DNA from: Pseudomonas pisciculturae
GTDB taxonomy: Bacteria; Pseudomonadota; Gammaproteobacteria; Pseudomonadales; Pseudomonadaceae
Direction: 5' to 3'
Length of the DNA: 64,000 bases
Assembly (NCBI RefSeq): GCF_015461805.1
Contig: NZ_JACVZE010000001.1
Span: forward strand, 1,158,365 to 1,222,364
The position numbers and the translations under genes are program-made. Shown piece by piece: positions 1 to 7,345 of the stretch; positions within the stretch are counted from its first letter, which is position 1, and the number at the start of each line of letters is the position of its first letter. The notes beneath the pieces are model-generated. The model had not been told where the DNA came from. It did not search any database and was given only the letters and a program-made list of their open reading frames with translations.

Positions 1-681
1 GCGCGCAATGCCGAAGAGGCTGCGCAGGCCGCGCAGACGGCGGACGACAAAGTTGATAGCGGCCAGCAGGTGGTACGTCAGAGTTTGCAGCGTATCGAGC
101 AGCTTGCGACGTCGAGCACCAGCGCGAGCGCCAGTATCGAAAGCCTCAGCGCGGAGATCCAGAATATCGGCACCGTGCTGGGTGTGATCAAAAGCGTGGC
201 CGAACAGACCAACTTGCTGGCCCTCAACGCCGCCATTGAGGCCGCCCGCGCCGGTGAACAGGGGCGTGGCTTTGCGGTGGTGGCCGATGAGGTGCGGGCA
301 TTGGCCAAGCGCACCCAGCAGTCCACGGAAGAAATCGAGCGGCTGGTCAGTACCTTGCGCAGTGCCGCGCAATCTTCGGTGCAGCAGATCCAGCAAAGTG
401 GCGAGTTGGTGAAGCTGGCGGTCAGTGATGCGCTGGAGACTGAAAGCGCCTTGGGCAGCATTGCCGTGGCAGTGTCATTGATTCAGCAGATGAACCAACA
501 GATTGCGGCGGCGGCCGAGCAGCAAAGCTCAGTGGCCGAAGAGATCAACCGCAGTGTCACCAGCATTCGCGCCAGCGCCGATCAGTCGGCGTTGAGCATG
601 CAGGGCAATGCCGCGTCGAGTATCCAGTTGGCGCAATTGGGCACGGAACTCAAAGGCATGGTGGGGCACTTCCGCCTTTGA
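1..681 (+). CDS. methyl-accepting chemotaxis protein, C-terminal part (5' end outside window)
   Basis: The reading frame is open from base 1, so only the cytoplasmic signalling region is present. It contains the highly conserved hairpin tip of chemoreceptors ([20 protein letters not shown], then [15 protein letters not shown], about bases 202-312), flanked by long heptad-type helices rich in Ala, Ser and Gln. Known role of the family: a dimeric transducer that binds CheW and CheA at the tip and is methylated on flanking helices. The ligand-binding domain, membrane segments and HAMP domain lie upstream, so the signal sensed cannot be inferred. It ends with GMVGHFRL, with no pentapeptide tether for CheR. 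Confidence 0.95.
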   Translation, partial: ARNAEEAAQAAQTADDKVDSGQQVVRQSLQRIEQLATSSTSASASIESLSAEIQNIGTVLGVIKSVAEQTNLLALNAAIEAARAGEQGRGFAVVADEVRALAKRTQQSTEEIERLVSTLRSAAQSSVQQIQQSGELVKLAVSDALETESALGSIAVAVSLIQQMNQQIAAAAEQQSSVAEEINRSVTSIRASADQSALSMQGNAASSIQLAQLGTELKGMVGHFRL

Positions 682-717
682 CCGCCGCCCGCGCGCAGCG
701 ACCAAGGGGCAGGGCGA

Positions 718-1530
718 TCAGGCGTTGTTGGCGAGAAAGGTCAGCAGCGCCTCGTTGACGTACTCCGGGTTTTCGCGCGCACTGATATGACCGGCTTCTG
801 GAATCAGGATCAGGCTGCAACCGATCAGATCGGCCATTTGCTGGGCTTCGGCGGGTGGCCGGGGCTTGTCGTGTTCGCCGCACATGACCTGAGTCGTGTC
901 GGCGTCCAGGCGCGACAGTTGTTGCAGTACATCCTCACGGCTGAAAATCAGCCTACCCAGCGGCACGATGCTGTCGAGCAGACGTTCGCGCGAATGCGCT
1001 TGCAGCGACGCCCGAAAGTCCTGGTACAGCGCCGATTCGCGGTCGATGCCCGGGCGAAAGAAGATCGGTGCGATTACATCCAGCAGCGCCTCAGGGATGG
1101 CGCCGGCGTCTTCGATCATCTTGAACAGCGAGAAATAGTACTGGCGCGTGGCTTCGGGCTCGGCGCCGAGGTAGGTGTCCATCAGTACCAGGCTGTTGAC
1201 GCGTTGCGGTGCCCGCAGCGCCAAGCGTGCGCCCCACATGCCGCCCACCGACAGCCCCACCAGGTTGATCTGCTTGATGTCCAGGTGGTCCAGCAGGGCG
1301 AGGGCCTGGCGCGCCAGGTCGTCGAGGGAGCGGGTGTGTGCAGGCAGCGGCCCCGATTCGCCATGGCCCCATAGTTCCGGGACGATCACGCGGTACTGCT
1401 GCGACAGGGCTTCAATCTGTGGCGCCCACATCTCGAAGCCCCACAGGTAGCTGGACCCCAGCAGGACGACGGGGCCGGTGCCCTGGTCGAGATAGTGCAG
1501 CGGTTGTCCATCAATGACGGCGACAGGCAT
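718..1530 (-). CDS. alpha/beta-fold hydrolase
   Basis: A 270-residue single-domain alpha/beta hydrolase. Visible motifs are the strand-turn region ending ELWGHGESG (about residues 51-60), the nucleophile elbow GLSVGG with Ser94, an acid-containing loop GEHDKP in the last third, and EAGHIS with the probable catalytic His248. The family includes esterases, lactonases and C-C hydrolases; the sequence does not fix the substrate. It is a single-gene unit facing the chemoreceptor gene tail to tail. The start ATG at 1530 gives the usual short N-terminus before the first strand. Confidence 0.85.
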   Translation of the reverse strand: MPVAVIDGQPLHYLDQGTGPVVLLGSSYLWGFEMWAPQIEALSQQYRVIVPELWGHGESGPLPAHTRSLDDLARQALALLDHLDIKQINLVGLSVGGMWGARLALRAPQRVNSLVLMDTYLGAEPEATRQYYFSLFKMIEDAGAIPEALLDVIAPIFFRPGIDRESALYQDFRASLQAHSRERLLDSIVPLGRLIFSREDVLQQLSRLDADTTQVMCGEHDKPRPPAEAQQMADLIGCSLILIPEAGHISARENPEYVNEALLTFLANNA

Positions 1531-1646
1531 GGCGGGCCTCTGACTTCATGGAGTGAGGGGCATTTTTTACGCTAGTCGTGGGCGGGGGGATAGATGCAAA
1601 GTGATGGCATGTGGCGAACAGGGTTCGCCACAGGGGGAGGGCGTGA

Positions 1647-2417
1647 TCAGTCGTAGATGACTTTCTTTTTCCACTCGGCGTCGGTGTCGGCCTCTTTCAG
1701 GCCTTCGGTCAATTCATTGACCTCGTCTTCGGCGGGCTTGCTGTTGGTCAGCACCGTGGAGTTGGCGCGGGCCAGTTGCGCTTCGAGGTGTTGCAGTTGT
1801 GCGCTGTAGACCACCGGCTCCGGCTGTTTGCGCAGGTATTGCACGCCACGTTCGAACGCCAGGCGCGCCTGGCCGGGTTGGCCTTGCTGCAGGGCGTGCT
1901 GGCCGAGGTTGTTGAAGAACTCGATGTGCAGCAGTACCAGGATATGTCGAATCTCTTTGATCCAGTGCTTGGCCTCGTTGGCCGGCAGGAAGCCGTCCTG
2001 GGCTGCACGGGTAACCTGGCCATGCAAGGCTTCGAGCAAAAAGCGCACGTCCTTGGCCTTGGCTTCGGTCTGGATCGGAGCAGGTGGGTTGTTCACCGGG
2101 ATCGATTCGCCCTGGGCGACCTGGGCAGTCAACTCGATGATGCGGGCCTTGATCGGGGCACTGGTCTTATTGAGGTTGAGCAAGCGCTGATTGACATTGA
2201 GCTCCAGGCGCGTCAGCAACAATTTAAGCGCCGGGGTCATCAATTGGCCGGGGAAGGTCTCGGTGATTTCACCGCAACGGCGCAGCCGATCATTGAGCTC
2301 GATCTCGGTGCGTTTCTTCTCCAGCTTGTTGTTTTCCACCACGTGGTTCATGTAGCCAATGGCGATCAGTATTACGATCCCGGCTATTACCAGCAGGGTG
2401 ATCATGAGTGGTGTCAC
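1647..2417 (-). CDS. conserved membrane-anchored protein of unknown function
   Basis: A 256-residue protein with one N-terminal hydrophobic segment (about residues 4-22, MITLLVIAGIVILIAIGYM). A charged, helix-rich soluble part follows, with long amphipathic stretches (residues about 25-90, coiled-coil like) and a TPR-like stretch near LARLAFERGVQYLRK. No catalytic motif is visible. The topology suggests an inner-membrane anchor with a cytoplasmic or periplasmic helical domain. I do not recognise a named family. It stands alone, transcribed away from the tRNA cluster. Confidence 0.75.
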   Translation of the reverse strand: MTPLMITLLVIAGIVILIAIGYMNHVVENNKLEKKRTEIELNDRLRRCGEITETFPGQLMTPALKLLLTRLELNVNQRLLNLNKTSAPIKARIIELTAQVAQGESIPVNNPPAPIQTEAKAKDVRFLLEALHGQVTRAAQDGFLPANEAKHWIKEIRHILVLLHIEFFNNLGQHALQQGQPGQARLAFERGVQYLRKQPEPVVYSAQLQHLEAQLARANSTVLTNSKPAEDEVNELTEGLKEADTDAEWKKKVIYD

Positions 2418-2684
2418 CGGTGTGACCTCTTTATAGGGTTTGCTGTGGAGTGTAGTGACTGGGCCATCCGGCGGATAGGGCTGATCGACCAGTTGCTCAG
2501 GTAGATGCTTCTATATAGGTAATCGTTCCATGAGTAGATGCACATTGCCATCATTTGCCGGCGGCAACTATAACGCCTTGTCGAGCGCCAGAATATAGGC
2601 GCCAAGGCCCAGACGGGCAGAATCCCCATACAGGCCGGTAAAGCAGGGGGAAGTCATTGATTTTAATAAATTTATCCTTGGGGG
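2418..2684. other. intergenic region, nothing recognised
   Basis: Between the start of the membrane-anchored protein gene and the tRNA promoter. It must hold the leftward promoter of that gene, but no clear -35/-10 pair, operator or RNA structure was seen. Short open frames here lack a ribosome binding site. Confidence 0.5.
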
Positions 2685-2713
2685 TTGACGACCTCCCAAT
2701 CCATCCATAGAAT
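2685..2713 (+). promoter_or_regulatory. sigma-70 promoter of tRNA-Glu/Gly cluster
   Basis: TTGACG (2685-2690) and TAGAAT (2708-2713) are separated by 17 bases and followed by the GC-rich discriminator GCGCGCC, the pattern of stringently controlled stable-RNA promoters. A T/A-rich stretch precedes the -35 box. Confidence 0.8.
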
Positions 2714-2775
2714 GCGCGCCACTTAAAGCGTAAAGCACACAGCGAAACGCGGCGAGTAGTGAATGTTGTACGTGT

Positions 2776-2851
2776 GTCCCCTTCGTCTAGTGGCCTAGGA
2801 CACCGCCCTTTCACGGCGGTAACAGGGGTTCGAGTCCCCTAGGGGACGCCA
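2776..2851 (+). tRNA. tRNA-Glu (UUC), copy 1
   Basis: 76 bases with encoded CCA. The acceptor stem GTCCCCT pairs with AGGGGAC, the anticodon loop reads CTTTCAC with anticodon TTC, and the T-loop is GGGGTTCGAGTCCCC. Confidence 0.97.
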
Positions 2852-2854
2852 TAT

Positions 2855-2930
<76 letters not shown>

Positions 2931-3034
2931 AGTTTAAGCAGTGTGGCTCTCGGGCGGCACTGAGTGAAACCAGGGCAGAATCTTCGGATTTAACCTCTGG
3001 GCACTGGAATACACACCATGTGTTTCAGTAGCGT

Positions 3035-3110
3035 GTCCCCTTCGTCTAGTGGCCTAGGACACCGCCCTTTCACGGCGGTAACAGGGGTTCGAGTCCCCTA
3101 GGGGACGCCA
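3035..3110 (+). tRNA. tRNA-Glu (UUC), copy 2
   Basis: Identical to the copy at 2776. A roughly 100-base spacer with no terminator separates it from the first Glu-Gly pair, so all four tRNAs are probably cotranscribed. Confidence 0.97.
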
Positions 3111-3113
3111 TTT

Positions 3114-3189
<76 letters not shown>

Positions 3190-3198
3190 TATTCAACA

Positions 3199-3230
3199 AA
3201 AACGCCGATCAGAGATGATCGGCGTTTTTG
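3199..3230 (+). terminator. rho-independent terminator of tRNA cluster
   Basis: AAACGCCGATCA and TGATCGGCGTTT form the stem around a short GAGA loop, followed by a T-run; A-runs on the other side make it potentially bidirectional. Confidence 0.85.
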
Positions 3231-3253
3231 TTTGTCTGCGATTTGTGCCGGGT

Positions 3254-3280
3254 AAAAAAAGCCCGCCATCACGGCGGGCT
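3254..3280 (-). terminator. rho-independent terminator of the M20 peptidase gene
   Basis: On the minus strand, AGCCCGCC and GGCGGGCT pair around a short loop and are followed by seven T. It sits 11 bases after the stop codon at 3291. Confidence 0.85.
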
Positions 3281-3290
3281 CATTCTGCTA

Positions 3291-5030
3291 TCAGAGTTTA
3301 GGCAGTTGGCCGATGCGCCCCATCATTTCGGTCACAATTTGCAGGTCCAGCAAGAACTGGTCGACCGTCTTGAACTCATTGTCGGTGTGCCCGGTGTATT
3401 TCACCTCCGGGCGCGCGAGGCCGAACTGCACGCCATTGGGCAATTCATGCACCGAGGTCGCGCCGGCCGAGGTGCCGAACTTGTGCTCCATCCCCAGGTT
3501 CTCACTGGCCACAGCCAGCAGCGCTTTCACCCATTCACCTTCCGGGTTGCGGTACATCGGCTCGGCCACCGAGTAGGTGAAGTCCACTGCTACCTTGGTT
3601 TTCTTGTCCCAGGCGCTCAGCTTCTCGGCGATCTCTGCCTTGAGCTTTTCCGGCGATTTGCCCTTCGGCACCCGCAGGTTCACAGCCAGCTTGAAGGCCT
3701 TGTCATCAAGCCCCACAAACGTCAGCGAAGTGGTCAGCGGCCCCATGAACTCATCGGAGAAGCCCACGCCCAACTTGCCGCCCAGGTAATCCAGGCCCCA
3801 ATTGTCGGCCGCATAGCGCGCGGCGTCGGTGATGTGGTTGTGCTTGAGCGCGATTTTGCCGTCAATGCTGTGGATCAGCTCCAGCATGCGCGCCACCGGG
3901 TTGATGCCCGACTCAGGTTCGGATGAGTGCGCCGAAACGCCCGTCACCGTCAGCTTGACCTCTTTGCCGACCACCTTGGCTGCCACTTCGAAATCGCCGC
4001 CGTGGCTTTTGACGTATTGCGCCCCGGCCTTTTGCAGGCTGGCGGCCAGCTCGGCGGGTTTGTCGCTGACAAAGGTCGCTACCGAGGCGGACGGAATCTG
4101 GTTGGTGGCCATGCCGCCGGTCATCGAAATGATTTCTGCGCCTTTGCCGTCACCCTTGCGCCGCGGGAACGTAGCCATCACCGTGCCGTAGCCTTTCTCG
4201 GCAATCACCACCGGGTAGCCGCCGTCCAGCGCCAGGTTGTACTGGGGCGTCGGGTTCTTTTCGAAGTAATAGGGGATCGCGTCGCCAGAGGTTTCTTCGG
4301 TGGTGTCCACCAACAGTTTGAAGTTGCGCGCCAGTGGCAGCTTTTCTTCCTTGATCACTTTCATGGCATACATCGCCACCACGATACCGTTCTTGTCATC
4401 CTCGGTTCCCCGGCCGTACATGCGGTCGCCGATCAACGTGACCTTGAACGGGTCAAGCTGGGTGCCATCCTTGAGCACCCAATTCTCCGGCGTCACCGGC
4501 ACCACGTCGGCGTGGGCGTGGATGCCGACGACTTCATCGCCGCTGCCTTCCAGCGAAATTTCGTACACACGGTTATCGATGTTGCGGAAAGTCAGGTTGA
4601 AGGCTTTGGCCAGGTCCTGGATCTTGCCGGCGATCTTGATAAATTCCGGGTTTTTGTACTGGGGGACGCCGTCTACGTTGAACGTTGGGATTTCCACCAG
4701 CTCACGCAGGGTTTCGGTGGCGGCTTTGCCGTACTTCACGCGCGTATAGATACCGAGCAGGCGATTGATCTCGTTCTGCTGGTCGGCACTCAGGGTTTTG
4801 TTGTCGAGAAAGGCCTTGATCGCCGGGCCCACGTCGCTGGCTTTACCCAGGTCGCCCTTGCCCAGGGCACCAAGGAAACCACGGAAGTCGCTGACGGATG
4901 TTTCGTTGAAACGCTTGAGAATGGTCGCGCTTTGGTCTGGGGTGATATTGGCAAATGCAGGTGCGGTGATGGCCGAAAGGCTTGCGGCGAACAGAGTCGC
5001 AGCCGCCAGTTGCTTAAGTGGGAAGTGCAT
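3291..5030 (-). CDS. exported M20-family dipeptidase/metallopeptidase
   Basis: A 579-residue protein with a Sec signal peptide (MHFPLKQLAAATLFAASLSA, cleavage after PAFA about residue 27) and an M20/PepV-like catalytic domain. Zinc-site motifs are HAHADVVP (His171/173, Asp175), GRGTEDDKNG (bridging Asp about 212) and TTEETSG (Glu245/246, the general base). A lid/dimerisation domain with KLTVTGVSAHSSEPESG and a last metal motif (SAGATSVHELPN and TGHTDN) follow. The family cleaves dipeptides or N-acyl amino acids using two zinc ions; the signal peptide places this member in the periplasm. The unusually long N-terminal helical region (residues 28-105) precedes the peptidase fold. Confidence 0.88.
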   Translation of the reverse strand: MHFPLKQLAAATLFAASLSAITAPAFANITPDQSATILKRFNETSVSDFRGFLGALGKGDLGKASDVGPAIKAFLDNKTLSADQQNEINRLLGIYTRVKYGKAATETLRELVEIPTFNVDGVPQYKNPEFIKIAGKIQDLAKAFNLTFRNIDNRVYEISLEGSGDEVVGIHAHADVVPVTPENWVLKDGTQLDPFKVTLIGDRMYGRGTEDDKNGIVVAMYAMKVIKEEKLPLARNFKLLVDTTEETSGDAIPYYFEKNPTPQYNLALDGGYPVVIAEKGYGTVMATFPRRKGDGKGAEIISMTGGMATNQIPSASVATFVSDKPAELAASLQKAGAQYVKSHGGDFEVAAKVVGKEVKLTVTGVSAHSSEPESGINPVARMLELIHSIDGKIALKHNHITDAARYAADNWGLDYLGGKLGVGFSDEFMGPLTTSLTFVGLDDKAFKLAVNLRVPKGKSPEKLKAEIAEKLSAWDKKTKVAVDFTYSVAEPMYRNPEGEWVKALLAVASENLGMEHKFGTSAGATSVHELPNGVQFGLARPEVKYTGHTDNEFKTVDQFLLDLQIVTEMMGRIGQLPKL

Positions 5031-5143
5031 TGCTGGAGCATTCCTTTGCAGGTAATAAGTAGGAAGTTTCTGACCGAATCGTCAGAAACATTTTCACACA
5101 CTACCATTAGTCAGGTGCGCGTCGTCAATGCTGGCGCGCGGTG

Positions 5144-5773
5144 CTATGCGCAGATTTCGTAGCGCACCGACAGCGCCCCTTTTTTCTCCGACAACGCCAA
5201 AATTGTCACCTGGCCCAACTCGCTCAACGCTTGCACATGTGTGCCGCCGCAAGCGTAGGCGGGCAGTTCGCCGAAGCCGACTTCGCGGGTGCCGTCCTCC
5301 AGCGTCATCTGGCGTGGGTAGTCGGCGGCGATCCATTGGTTGACCTGCTGTTGAATGGCGTCGGCGTCGATGGTTTGCGCCGCTTCACCACGGATAAAAG
5401 TGATCTTTCCTTCCCCGGGCCAGTGATGGGCCTTGATCGGCATCCAGCCCAGGGTTTCGCCGACATTGCCGATCAAGTGCCCGGCAGAATGCAGGCGGGT
5501 ATGCAGGGCGCGCCGCTGCTCATCAACGCGTGCGGTGATCGGGCCTGGCGTTACGGGTTGATCGACGTAGTGCACCACCCGATCGGCCTCTTGGGTGACC
5601 CGTACGACTTGGCTGTCGCCCAGCCAGCCGGTATCGAACGGTTGCCCACCACCTTGGGGGTGGAAGATCGTCGATTGCAACGTGACGGCGAATAAACCTT
5701 CGTGGGGGGCGCAATTGAGCACTTCCAATTCGGCAGTCAGGTGGTCGTGGGTGAAAAACAGGCGCTCGGTCAT
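5144..5773 (-). CDS. alanyl-tRNA editing protein (AlaX type)
   Basis: A 209-residue protein matching the free-standing editing domain of alanyl-tRNA synthetase. It has the N-terminal strand FHPQGGGQPFDTGWL and the zinc-binding pair HTRLH (His91, His95) with CGGTH (Cys175, His179). The family hydrolyses Ser-tRNA(Ala) (and Gly-tRNA(Ala)) in trans, protecting translation. There is no aminoacylation domain. It starts at 5773 and is divergent from the LysR gene over a short intergenic region, so it may share that operator. Confidence 0.9.
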   Translation of the reverse strand: MTERLFFTHDHLTAELEVLNCAPHEGLFAVTLQSTIFHPQGGGQPFDTGWLGDSQVVRVTQEADRVVHYVDQPVTPGPITARVDEQRRALHTRLHSAGHLIGNVGETLGWMPIKAHHWPGEGKITFIRGEAAQTIDADAIQQQVNQWIAADYPRQMTLEDGTREVGFGELPAYACGGTHVQALSELGQVTILALSEKKGALSVRYEICA

Positions 5774-5826
5774 TATCTACATCCGCATCAGGGTTCTGCG
5801 GGCAGTATAAATAGTGCATGGATGGG

Positions 5827-5847
5827 TGATAATCGGCTCAATTATCA
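5827..5847. promoter_or_regulatory. candidate LysR-type operator
   Basis: A perfect inverted repeat TGATAAT-N7-ATTATCA contains the T-N11-A core of LysR-type binding sites. It lies between the divergent alaX-like and lysR genes, ending just before the first possible start codon of the regulator. Binding of the adjacent regulator here is an inference. Confidence 0.55.
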
Positions 5848-5862
5848 ATGGACCTGTGCGTC

Positions 5863-6795
5863 ATGAGCATCAATCTTCCTTTGCCACTGCTGGGCGAAAT
5901 GGCGACGTTTGTCAAAGTAGTGGAAACCGGCAGCTTTTCGCAGGCTGCCCGGCAGATGGGCGCTTCGCCTTCCGCGGTGAGCCGCAGCATCTCGCGCCTG
6001 GAAAAGGCCCTCGCCACGCGCCTGTTACAACGCACCACGCGCAAACTGCGCCTGAGCGAGGGCGGTGAGGAGGTGTTCAAGCGTTGCCAGGAGATGGTCA
6101 ATGCGGCGCGCTCGGTGATGGAGATCAGCGGCCAGTTCACCCATGAAGCTGAAGGCCTGGTGCGGGTCAGTGTGCCAAAGGCTGTGGGGCGCTTTGTGAT
6201 CCATCCCCATATGCCGGAGTTCCTGCGGCGTTATCCCAAGGTGGATGTGCAGCTGATTCTTGAGGATCGGCCGGTGGATTTGATCGATGACAACCTGGAC
6301 TTGATCCTGCGCATTTCCGACAGCCCGCCGCCAGGGCTGGTTGGGCGGCCGTTGTTTCCCATCGAGCATTTGCTGTGCGCGACACCGCAGTACCTGGCCG
6401 AGCACGGCACGCCCGAGCACCCTAATGATTTGTTAAACCACAGCTGTATTTACCTGGGGGAAACCCCGGCGGATGCTCGCTGGAAATTCCGCCAGGCCGG
6501 CAAGACCGTCACGGTCGGCGTGCGCGGGCGGTATGCGGCGAATCACACCGGGGTGCGGCTGGATGCGGTGTTGCAGCACGTAGGGATTGGCAGCTTGCCG
6601 TACTTCACGGCGCGCCATGCGCTGGAGGCGGGGGAGGTGGTGCAGGTGTTGGGGCAGTGGGATTTTATTGCGTCGTACCATGGCGAGGTGTGGTTGTTGC
6701 ATTCGCCGACGCGGTACTTGCCACCGAAGTTGCGGGTGTTTATCGATTATTTGGTGGAGTGCATGGCCAGGGAGCCGACATTGCGCCAGCGGTAG
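5863..6795 (+). CDS. LysR-family transcriptional regulator
   Basis: About 310 residues with an N-terminal winged HTH (FVKVVETGSFSQAARQMGAS, PSAVSRSISRLEKALATRLL) and a substrate-binding effector domain in the CrgA/DmlR-like subgroup. An upstream ATG at 5848 in the same frame abuts the palindrome at 5827-5847; I chose 5863 because that leaves room for a leader, but neither start has a strong ribosome binding site. It is divergent from the alanyl-tRNA editing gene, the usual arrangement for a LysR target. The effector is unknown. Confidence 0.85.
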   Translation: MSINLPLPLLGEMATFVKVVETGSFSQAARQMGASPSAVSRSISRLEKALATRLLQRTTRKLRLSEGGEEVFKRCQEMVNAARSVMEISGQFTHEAEGLVRVSVPKAVGRFVIHPHMPEFLRRYPKVDVQLILEDRPVDLIDDNLDLILRISDSPPPGLVGRPLFPIEHLLCATPQYLAEHGTPEHPNDLLNHSCIYLGETPADARWKFRQAGKTVTVGVRGRYAANHTGVRLDAVLQHVGIGSLPYFTARHALEAGEVVQVLGQWDFIASYHGEVWLLHSPTRYLPPKLRVFIDYLVECMAREPTLRQR

Positions 6796-6810
6796 GAATG
6801 CGGTGCAAAT

Positions 6811-6836
6811 GTGGGAGGGGGCTTGCCCCCTCCCAC
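6811..6836. repeat. collapsed REP palindrome
   Basis: GTGGGAGGGGGC, the loop TTG, then CCCCCTCCCAC: the two outer ends of a REPIN fused directly without the usual 60-base middle. It lies in the tail-to-tail gap between the LysR gene and the PA2817-like gene. Confidence 0.85.
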
Positions 6837-6862
6837 ATTTAGATCCACAGTGTCCGTCAGGA

Positions 6863-7270
6863 TCAGTGCTTGCTCTGGTCATCCGGCATGGCCAGCAGCT
6901 GCTTTTCCTGGTTCCAGTCGAAGGGTTCGTCGTTTTGTTCAGCTTCGAAGCGACGTTCTTCCAGAGCCTGGTACAGGTCCAGCTCTTCGTCGGGCATGAA
7001 GTGCAGGCAGTCACCGCCAAAGAACCACAGCAGGTCGCGCGGCACCAGGTGGGCAATTTGCGGGTAACGCAGGATGACCTGACTCATCAGGTCCTGGCCC
7101 AGGTACTGGCTTTCGATCGGGTCGATAGGCAGCAGGGCGCGCAATTCGTCGAAACGCTCCAGGAACAGCAAATGGCTTTCCTCGGGAACCTGTTCGGCTT
7201 CGCCGACGGCAACCAGGATGCTGCGCAGGTGGTCGAGCAAGACGAGATGATCGGCAACGACGTTGGACAC
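6863..7270 (-). CDS. PA2817-like conserved small protein
   Basis: A 135-residue acidic soluble protein (MSNVVADHLVLLDHLRSILV..., ending MPDDQSKH) with no membrane segment and no recognised catalytic motif. It resembles the conserved Pseudomonas protein found next to fadE (recalled as PA2817 in P. aeruginosa). Here it lies just downstream of fadE on the same strand but is separated from it by a terminator, so it is probably an independent unit or gets only read-through. Function unknown. Confidence 0.75.
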   Translation of the reverse strand: MSNVVADHLVLLDHLRSILVAVGEAEQVPEESHLLFLERFDELRALLPIDPIESQYLGQDLMSQVILRYPQIAHLVPRDLLWFFGGDCLHFMPDEELDLYQALEERRFEAEQNDEPFDWNQEKQLLAMPDDQSKH

Positions 7271-7289
7271 GAGATAAGTCCTCTAAAGC

Positions 7290-7331
7290 AAAAACGGGCG
7301 CGAGAGTATATAGCTCACGCGCCCGTTTTTA
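7290..7331 (-). terminator. terminator of fadE
   Basis: On the minus strand, ACGGGCGCG and CGCGCCCGT pair around a 15-base loop and are followed by TTTTTGC. It lies 15 bases after the fadE stop codon. Confidence 0.8.
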
Positions 7332-7345
7332 TACGACCGCTGGGA

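Noticed and set aside
3927..5162. Long plus-strand open frame (411 codons) opposite the M20 peptidase
   Set aside because: Arg/His/Gly-rich translation with no family motif; it is the antisense shadow of a gene with signal peptide, motifs and terminator on the other strand.
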